From positions 1 through 24,604 of the forward strand of contig DGVT01000058.1 of assembly GCA_002395965.1 (NCBI GenBank): a stretch of 24,604 nucleotides of DNA, in the 5' to 3' direction. Below, one piece after another: positions 8,302 to 14,918 of the stretch. The first letter of the stretch is position 1. Each line of letters begins with the position of its first letter. The DNA comes from Porphyromonadaceae bacterium UBA4277. GTDB taxonomy: Bacteria; Bacteroidota; Bacteroidia; Bacteroidales; Muribaculaceae. The notes beneath the pieces were generated by a model. It made no database searches, was not told the DNA's origin, and was given only the letters and a program-made list of their open reading frames with translations. A program made the translations under genes and the position numbers.

Positions 8302-10707
8302 TTACTTGTTGAGGATGATGCGAATCAGTGCATTCACGTCATCAACATCGATATTGTCATCGTCGGTGATATAGGCACGGCGGTCGTAGTTCTCGGCCTG
8401 ATCCTTACCTAAGATGATGGCAATGACGATGTTCACGTCGTCGATATCGACGTTGCCGCTCAGGTTCACGTCGCCCACGATGCCGGGATCTTCCTCGGCG
8501 TTCAGCGTGACGGTCTCAACGTTCGACCAGTCGCTCTCGCTACCATTGCCATAAACAGCCTTCACACGATAATAGTAACTGCCGCCACCCATCAGGTTTT
8601 TCACCACATAGAACATGTCGGTAATGCCTTCGATCAGGCGATAGCTCTCGTCGCCAGTCTCGGCTGCCTTGAGCTGCACAGCTGTTGCATCGCCGGTATA
8701 GACCTCTATCAGGGCCATGTCGGGAGAGTAGCTTGAATCGGTCGTGGTTATGGTAATCTTCTCGCCAGAGCTTGCTTTTACTACCCATGCATAGGTATCA
8801 CCACCCGAGAAATTGTGTCCCACGGCTGCGGTTTGCGGTGTGGCCACGGTGAAGTTACCTGCTCCATAGCTGCCCGAAGCTGCCTTTATCTTCAGTGTGA
8901 ACGTAGCATTGTTGTACCCCTCGGGGATGGTGTAAGTTATATTACCTTTAGAGCCACTGTTGCTAAAGTAGATAGCGTTATTGCCGCCCTTCACGTTTTT
9001 TCCGCCCCAGGGAGCCTGCAATGTAATGCTTGTATAGCTGCCGGTATATACCGAGCCGTCGAGGCTGCCGATGAGCTGCACCGGCGGAACGAAATCCTCA
9101 TTGCTCACCTCGAGCGTATAGCTTGCCACCTTTTCGGCCGGGGTAATGTCGGTCCAGTCGGCACGGAATGATGTGTGCTTCACATAGTTCTCGTCGGCTG
9201 CGAGCAATGTCGGCTTCTCAAATTCGCCAACGCCCTTCAGGTTCACTGTCACCGGTTCCACATCACCCGAGGTGAGTGTGATTGTGGCATTTACCTCACC
9301 GGCATCCTTCGGCGTGAAGGTAACGGTAACTTCTTTACCTTCGGCCACTTCGTCTAAGCTCACGCTCATCGGCGTCATGCTGAACACACCGTTGGCATCG
9401 GTCAGGGTGGCAGTCACGCCTTCGGTGAGGTCCTGACCCTTGACAGTAAATGTAGCCGTAGCCGATTTGCCCACACTGCAGGTCATCTCAAGCGCCTTTG
9501 GCGACACTATGATACCGGGGCCTAAAGCACCTGCCGGTGGCCTGATGCCGATAATCATTGCCTCGCCATAGTTGAACACATAGCTGCCCGACTGGCCGGT
9601 GGCACCGGTAGCAGTAGTGAAGTTGTGCAGGGTGCAGTAGCCGTTGCTGTCGCCGCTCCAGCCCCAGTTCACATAGTACTTACCGCTGCTGTCGCAACCA
9701 AACACGTTGAAAGCATGGCCTGAGAGCGACCAACTACTATAGTCATAGGCAAGATACTCGATGGGGTTACCGGCCAGCAGCTCGTTCATCATGTATTCGT
9801 TCCACTGAGCATCGGTGTAATACTGCTCGCTGTTGGCATAGCCCCATCCACTTTCCACCAGCTCGGTGAGCAGGAGGTATTGTGCATCGGTGTAGCCCAT
9901 GTTGAGCACGCCCTGATAGATTTCAGGGTCGTTGGCACCACTGGCACTGGTTCCATAGCTGTATTCGGGGATAGCCTGTCCGGCATAGCGCATCAGCCAT
10001 GCCACGGCATTTTTCTGTGCTGTAGTAGAGCTGTAGTTTGTGGGACCGGTATATTCGTCGATAATATTGTCCCAGTCGGCTTCACGCTCGGGAAGTGCCG
10101 CAGCTGCAATACCTGCAGAGGATGGGATGGCAGCTACTGCCGGGAAGGTCTTTGGCCATTTCCACTTGTAGTAGCACATGCTCAACGAGGTGGCAGGGCA
10201 ACCCGTCAGTGCACGACTACTGCCACTGGTGGGGCACTGGTTGTTATATGGCGAACTCTGGTCCCAGTTGGCAGTTACCAGTGGGGGCACTGCCGTAGCA
10301 GTCTTGGGCACGAAGCCGTTGGCCTTGAGCGTTCCGGCCTTGATACCGTCGATCTGATACTTGTACTTGTTGAGCATCCACTGCATTGCAGGCGGAATGT
10401 TGTTGAGGTCGATAGTGCCTTCCTCACCATACATCAGGATTTCGGGTGCCTGGTCATCGCCGGCCACCACCACATAGGCCTTTTCGGCGTTGAAGATGTA
10501 GTAATCCACCGCCTTGGGATTGGCGACCGAAGCCTCGGCTTTGGCCAACTTGAGGCCGGTAGCAGCTGCCGCACGGAGCCTGCCGTTAGCCACTTGCTTG
10601 TTCATGAATGATTGAGCCACACTTTGTGCCTTAATCAAGTCAACATCGGCTGCATGCAGCTGCAATGCAACCATCAGGACAGTTAAAATAGTAAGGATTT
10701 TCTTCAT
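8302..10707 (-). CDS. Secreted C10 cysteine peptidase with Ig, split FN3 and dockerin-like domains (copy B)
   Basis: 801 residues from the ATG at 10707, chosen because it begins the signal peptide (MKKILTILTV...LHA, cleaved near 19-20); the frame is open 10 codons further. Propeptide/inhibitor region about 21-140. Catalytic domain about 141-392 with Cys170 (TGCPATS), His331 (SGHAF) and Asn347 (NWGWSGD). Ig-like module 397-494. An FN3-like domain starts at 498 and is interrupted after TLEVSN by about 145 residues (about 541-683: APWGG, NAIYF, ITYTIPEGY, AWVVKASSG, SYSPDMALIE). It resumes at about 690-735 (IEGITDMFYVVKNL, SDWSNVETVTL). The inserted module recurs in the M6 protease at 14919. The dockerin-like pair is 744-801 (GDVNLSGNVDIDDVN, DDDNIDVDDVN). 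Its first 85 residues are almost identical to copy C. Likely an extracellular or surface endopeptidase. Confidence 0.92.
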   Translation of the reverse strand: MKKILTILTVLMVALQLHAADVDLIKAQSVAQSFMNKQVANGRLRAAAATGLKLAKAEASVANPKAVDYYIFNAEKAYVVVAGDDQAPEILMYGEEGTIDLNNIPPAMQWMLNKYKYQIDGIKAGTLKANGFVPKTATAVPPLVTANWDQSSPYNNQCPTSGSSRALTGCPATSLSMCYYKWKWPKTFPAVAAIPSSAGIAAAALPEREADWDNIIDEYTGPTNYSSTTAQKNAVAWLMRYAGQAIPEYSYGTSASGANDPEIYQGVLNMGYTDAQYLLLTELVESGWGYANSEQYYTDAQWNEYMMNELLAGNPIEYLAYDYSSWSLSGHAFNVFGCDSSGKYYVNWGWSGDSNGYCTLHNFTTATGATGQSGSYVFNYGEAMIIGIRPPAGALGPGIIVSPKALEMTCSVGKSATATFTVKGQDLTEGVTATLTDANGVFSMTPMSVSLDEVAEGKEVTVTFTPKDAGEVNATITLTSGDVEPVTVNLKGVGEFEKPTLLAADENYVKHTSFRADWTDITPAEKVASYTLEVSNEDFVPPVQLIGSLDGSVYTGSYTSITLQAPWGGKNVKGGNNAIYFSNSGSKGNITYTIPEGYNNATFTLKIKAASGSYGAGNFTVATPQTAAVGHNFSGGDTYAWVVKASSGEKITITTTDSSYSPDMALIEVYTGDATAVQLKAAETGDESYRLIEGITDMFYVVKNLMGGGSYYYRVKAVYGNGSESDWSNVETVTLNAEEDPGIVGDVNLSGNVDIDDVNIVIAIILGKDQAENYDRRAYITDDDNIDVDDVNALIRIILNK

Positions 10708-10828
10708 TGGTTTAATTATTATAAAAACTTTGTTCATCTCATGTAACTCGCGTTCACAATTATGCCACTTGTAAACAATTATCGCAGTATATTCGTAAAT
10801 TTGCTAATGATAACAAGGATTTGGCCTG

Positions 10829-10859
10829 CAAATTTACACAATAATTTGTCAAAATCAAA
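10829..10859 (-). promoter_or_regulatory. Promoter of C10 peptidase copy B
   Basis: On the minus strand, TTTG (10856-10859) and TAAATTTG (10829-10836) are separated by 19 bp. The -7 box lies 122 nt before the start codon, nearly the same as in copies A and C. A perfect dyad covers the space between the boxes. Confidence 0.75.
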
Positions 10860-10868
10860 TTATTGTGT
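10836..10868. promoter_or_regulatory. Operator-like 12-bp perfect dyad over the copy B promoter
   Basis: Arms acacaataattt (10836-10847) and aaattattgtgt (10857-10868) are perfect inverted copies with a 9-bp centre. They cover the -33 box and the spacer and touch the first base of the -7 box. This is where a dimeric regulator could act. Copies A and C keep the promoter boxes but not the dyad. A structural role instead of an operator is possible. Confidence 0.5.
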
Positions 10869-10908
10869 CATCTTCAATTAAAATGTTATAATTTATTCAC
10901 ACCTACCG

Positions 10909-10964
10909 AAAAAAAAAATTAGCGACTATAAAGCAAGAGGCGAGAACCATACGGTCCCCGCCTC
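10909..10964 (-). terminator. Terminator of C10 peptidase copy C
   Basis: Minus-strand RNA from 10964 to 10937 forms a 12-bp stem with two G-U pairs and a 4-nt loop (arms 10937-10948 and 10953-10964). A run of ten U (10918 to 10909) follows about 18 nt later. The stem begins 23 bp after the stop codon. Confidence 0.65.
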
Positions 10965-10987
10965 TATAAACAGACGTTCAATAGCTA

Positions 10988-13900
10988 TTATTTCTTAGCT
11001 ATTTCTTTCGGGTTAATAGCCATGTTGCCACTGAGTTGACCCATTTTTTTGGTTTTACTGTAAGTAACAGTTGCTTTACCCAAAATAATACGGATAAGCT
11101 CATTCACGTCATCAACATCGATATTGTCATCGTCGGTGATATAGGCACGACGGTCGTAGTTCTCGGCCTGATCCTTACCTAAGATGATGGCAATGACGAT
11201 GTTCACGTCGTCAACATCAACCCTGCCATCAAGATTCACATCGCCACGGAGTCCCTCATCGGGATCTTCCTCTGCACGCAGTGTGACGGTCTCAATGTTC
11301 GACCATTCACTCTCGGTCTCATCAACGTAGAGAGCCTTCACACGATAGAGGAATGTGCCACCGGCTGTGAGGTCTTTCACCACATAGTACTTGTCGGTGA
11401 TGCCCTCAACCACTCGTGATGTGCTGTCGCCGCTCTCGCTTACGGTCTTGAGATTCATTTCACTGTTAGTCAGCTGATCAGAGACATCACCGGCATATAT
11501 TTTAATGTCGCCAATGTATGCGTAAGCATAGTATTCGCTACTTGTCGTGTAAGGATTGAATCTTACTTGATCGGTGCTACTTGCGTCAAGCACATAAACA
11601 CAATTATACCATGTGCTCAATTCATCAAATGTTGCCGTTTGCGAACTTCCACCGTTAACAGTAGATGCTGTAAGGCCGGTTGTAATGCTGTTATTGTCAT
11701 AACCGGCTGCGGTTACCACAACGGTTACCTTGTCGCATCCCTCGGGCAGGGTGAATGACGGAGTAGTTAGGCAGTTGCTTAGATAGCTACTCGTCTGCTC
11801 ACGCACCAGAATATAACCAGTACCCACATAGAGTGGTGAACCTACTGTCCAACCTTCGGGCAGGTAAGAGGCATAGCTGCTTGACACATTTGTGAGGTAA
11901 CCGTCATCATCGGTAACAGCAGTCAGGTTGTCCATATTGAACTCGGCGAGCACGGTAAGTTCGGGATCAGGATTTTCGGGCTCGGTAGATTTGGGAGTCA
12001 CTTCCAGGGTATAGCTTGCTACGTTAGCTTCGGGAGTGGCATCGGCCCAGTCGGCACGGAACGAAGTGTGCTTGATAAAGTTGTCGTCGGCAGCTGCCAT
12101 CACCGGAGCAGACTTGGCAAGTGTTGCGGTACCGTTCAGCGTTACGGTCATGTTCTCGGCATCGTCACTATTCAGGCTAATAGTAGCAGTCTGCGAGCCA
12201 AAGGTTGTGGGTGCATAGGTCACGGTTACGTCCTTGCCGGTCATGGCCTCGGCGGCGCTGATAGTCGTCGGCGAGATGCTGAACACGCCGTTGGCATCGG
12301 TCAAGGCTAAGGTTACATCGCCGTTGAGGTTGGCACCACTGACATTGAATGTAGCGGTTGCTGTCTCGCCTACGGTTGCTGTCATCTCTACAGTAGCAGG
12401 ATTAACAGCAAGAGTGGGATTAGTGTTCTCTAACAGTGTCACTTGCTTGGTGTTGCTGGTACCAATGGTTGTATTGGTATAGTTGGCAACAACATAGAAG
12501 TTGAATGTTCCGCCTTCAGTAAGATTCTGAACGGTGTAGCTCTTGCTTGTGATACCGGTGATGACACGGTAGGTGTCGTCGCCGGTCTCCGAAGCCTTGA
12601 GCTGAGTTGCAGTGAGGTCGCCGGCATATACTTCCATATACTTCATGTCGGGCATACCGGTAGTGGTCAGCTTCACATAGTCGCTGGTAGCACAATCCAG
12701 GACGAAGGTGTACCAACCGAACGAGCTGCCACTGAGCGTCTGGGTCTCACTGTCGGCACTGGTAGCCACTGTCATGGTGTTGCTGTTGCCATAAGGCTCT
12801 GAATAAACCCTCACGGTCACCTTGTCATAGCCGGTGAGATCGTAGGTCTTGGTCTGCACATAGCCATTGGCCGATGCGCTCAGGTAGCACGCGCTGTTTG
12901 AGCTATAATAGTTCAGACCGACAGCAGTCCAGCCGCTGGGAACAGTGTTACTGCTGGTCCAGTCGGTGCTCTCAAGCAGTTTAGTTTCGGGCTGGATGGG
13001 CTTTGAAGAAACATAGAGTGTGTAGCTCACCACGTTAGCTGCCGGTGTGGCATCGGTCCAGGAAGCAGTAAATGAGGTGCTGGTAATGTTGGTAGCGTCG
13101 AGCATTACAGGAGCATAGGTCTCTAATGGTGTAGGATCGGCAGTACCGTTGAGCTTGACAGTCACGCTCTCGGCATCGGTACTTGCTAAGGTTACTGTAG
13201 CCTCGTGTGTGCCTACGGCGTTGGGGTTATAGGTAACAGTGACTGTTACACCATTCTCGGCCTGAGAGGCGCTGATGCTAGTAGTACTCAGCGAGAAGGC
13301 ATTATCACCGCTCATGGTCAGCGTAACATTGCCGGTGAGGTTAGCACCTGTAACGGTAAAGGTTGCTGTAGCGGGCGTACCCACTGTAGTGTTCATCGTG
13401 AGCGAAGTGGGGTTAACCGTAATTCTAGGATTAGTGAGGGCACCTGCGGGAGGCTCAATACCGATAATCATTGCCTCACCCCAGTTGAAAACGTATGAGC
13501 CATAACCTCCGGTAGCACCGGTAGCCGTGGTGAAGTTGTGCAGGGTGCAATAGCCGTTGCTGTCGCCGCTCCAGCCCCAGTTCACATAGTACTGGCCGCT
13601 ACTGTTGCAGCCGAACACGTTGAAGGCGTGGCCTCCATGGTCTGAGTTTTTACTATCATAGGCCAGATACTCAATGGGACGACCGTTCTGCAGCTCGTTC
13701 ATCATCCATTCATTCCACTGGGTGTCGGTGTATTTCTGCGAGCCATTGGAATATCCGTTATATTCTGTAAGTGTGAGCAACTGGGCATCGGTGTAACCCA
13801 TGTTGTGGGCACCAACAAGGATGTCAGGATCGTTGGCACCACTGGCACTGGTCCCATACATATAATTGACCATCGACTGACCTGCATAGCGCATTAACCA

Positions 13901-14611
13901 TGCCACGGCATTAGCCTGAGTAGTATTATAAGATGTGTTGGTGGGACCGGTATATTCATCAATCATGTTGTCCCAGTCAGCAGCTCTTTCAGGAAGGGCT
14001 GCTGCTGCAACACCGTAAGAGGATGAAGCAATAGCGGCGCAGGCGGGGTAGGTCTCGGGCCATTTCCACTTGTAGTAGTTCATAGACATGGAAGTAGCTG
14101 GGCAGCCGGTAAGTGTGCGACGGCTTCCGCTGGTGGGACACTGATTGTAATAAGGAGCACTCTGATCCCAGTTAGCTGTTACCAGCGGTGCAATAGCTGT
14201 TGTGGCAAACTTGGGAAGCTTTACCGGTGCCAGAGTACCGTCCTTCAGACCATCGATCTGATATTTATACTTGTTTAACAGCCATTGCATGGCAGGAGGA
14301 ATGTTGTTAATGTCAAGAGCACCTTCCTCACCATACATCAGAATCTCGGGAGCCAGGTCATCGCCGGCAACCACCACATAGGCCTTTTCGGCGTTGAAGA
14401 TGTAGTAATCCACAGCCTTGGGATTAGCGACCGAAGCCTCGGCTTTGGCCAACTTGAGGCCGGTAGCAGCTGCCGCACGGAGCCTGCCGTTAGCCACTTG
14501 CTTGTTCATGAATGATTGAGCCACACTTTGTGCCTTAATCAAGTCAACATCTGCTGCATGCAGCTGCAATGCAACCGCAAGCAATGTCAAAATTGATAGA
14601 ATCTTTTTCAT
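10988..14611 (-). CDS. Large secreted C10 cysteine peptidase with duplicated Ig/split-FN3 units and dockerin-like domain (copy C)
   Basis: 1207 residues with a signal peptide (1 to about 19). Propeptide region about 21-140. C10 catalytic domain about 141-392 with Cys170 (TGCPATS), His328 (GGHAF) and Asn344 (NWGWSGD). Two Ig plus split-FN3 units follow. Ig1 is 396-490 and FN3-1 is 500-535 resumed at about 680-727. Ig2 is 732-828 and FN3-2 is 835-873 resumed at about 1065-1111. The inserts (about 540-670 and 882-1042) contain aromatic-rich beta segments such as WTSSNTVPSGW and YLPEGWTVGSP. They end in 'VYAGD/IYAGD' strands and differ from the insert in copy B. The dockerin-like pair is 1122-1179. 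Unlike its paralogues, the protein continues for 28 residues beyond the dockerin (1180-1207), a lysine-rich tail ending EIAKK, as if a stop codon had been lost. Likely extracellular or surface-exposed. Confidence 0.92.
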   Translation of the reverse strand: MKKILSILTLLAVALQLHAADVDLIKAQSVAQSFMNKQVANGRLRAAAATGLKLAKAEASVANPKAVDYYIFNAEKAYVVVAGDDLAPEILMYGEEGALDINNIPPAMQWLLNKYKYQIDGLKDGTLAPVKLPKFATTAIAPLVTANWDQSAPYYNQCPTSGSRRTLTGCPATSMSMNYYKWKWPETYPACAAIASSSYGVAAAALPERAADWDNMIDEYTGPTNTSYNTTQANAVAWLMRYAGQSMVNYMYGTSASGANDPDILVGAHNMGYTDAQLLTLTEYNGYSNGSQKYTDTQWNEWMMNELQNGRPIEYLAYDSKNSDHGGHAFNVFGCNSSGQYYVNWGWSGDSNGYCTLHNFTTATGATGGYGSYVFNWGEAMIIGIEPPAGALTNPRITVNPTSLTMNTTVGTPATATFTVTGANLTGNVTLTMSGDNAFSLSTTSISASQAENGVTVTVTYNPNAVGTHEATVTLASTDAESVTVKLNGTADPTPLETYAPVMLDATNITSTSFTASWTDATPAANVVSYTLYVSSKPIQPETKLLESTDWTSSNTVPSGWTAVGLNYYSSNSACYLSASANGYVQTKTYDLTGYDKVTVRVYSEPYGNSNTMTVATSADSETQTLSGSSFGWYTFVLDCATSDYVKLTTTGMPDMKYMEVYAGDLTATQLKASETGDDTYRVITGITSKSYTVQNLTEGGTFNFYVVANYTNTTIGTSNTKQVTLLENTNPTLAVNPATVEMTATVGETATATFNVSGANLNGDVTLALTDANGVFSISPTTISAAEAMTGKDVTVTYAPTTFGSQTATISLNSDDAENMTVTLNGTATLAKSAPVMAAADDNFIKHTSFRADWADATPEANVASYTLEVTPKSTEPENPDPELTVLAEFNMDNLTAVTDDDGYLTNVSSSYASYLPEGWTVGSPLYVGTGYILVREQTSSYLSNCLTTPSFTLPEGCDKVTVVVTAAGYDNNSITTGLTASTVNGGSSQTATFDELSTWYNCVYVLDASSTDQVRFNPYTTSSEYYAYAYIGDIKIYAGDVSDQLTNSEMNLKTVSESGDSTSRVVEGITDKYYVVKDLTAGGTFLYRVKALYVDETESEWSNIETVTLRAEEDPDEGLRGDVNLDGRVDVDDVNIVIAIILGKDQAENYDRRAYITDDDNIDVDDVNELIRIILGKATVTYSKTKKMGQLSGNMAINPKEIAKK

Positions 14612-14730
14612 ACTAATATAATTAATAGGAACGATATAAAGTCATTAGCTAAGCAGTAACAAAATTAATATTTTCAAATTTCGGCTACTTCCAAACTTAC
14701 ACTTTTCTACATGTGTCTATATACAGCCTG

Positions 14731-14761
14731 CAAATTTACATAAAAATTCCAAAAAATCAAC
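14731..14761 (-). promoter_or_regulatory. Promoter of C10 peptidase copy C
   Basis: On the minus strand, GTTG (14758-14761) and TAAATTTG (14731-14738) are 19 bp apart. The -7 box is 120 nt before the start codon, exactly as for copy A, and the spacer and flanks are nearly identical to copy A. Confidence 0.75.
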
Positions 14762-14856
14762 TATTGTGCAAAAAAAAATCAACTAAGTCCCACTCATTTT
14801 GTTTCAATTTATTACTATCACATGGGTGAATAATGAGAACCCGCAATGAAAATTAA

Positions 14857-14888
14857 GGCGAGGCGTGGAACGGTGTCCACGTCTCGCC
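14857..14888 (-). terminator. Intrinsic terminator of the M6 protease gene
   Basis: Arms ggcgaggcgtgga (14857-14869) and tccacgtctcgcc (14876-14888) pair with one G-U on one strand, around a 6-nt loop. On the minus strand a T-rich stretch (ttaattttcatt) follows. It belongs to the same stem family as the terminator at 8213, with the same flanking sequence. Confidence 0.75.
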
Positions 14889-14918
14889 CAAGCTTTTGCT
14901 TGTATTAGAGGAAATACG

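Noticed and set aside
9880..10611. 243-codon plus-strand ORF opposite copy B
   Set aside because: Antisense to the catalytic and propeptide region of a clear C10 peptidase.
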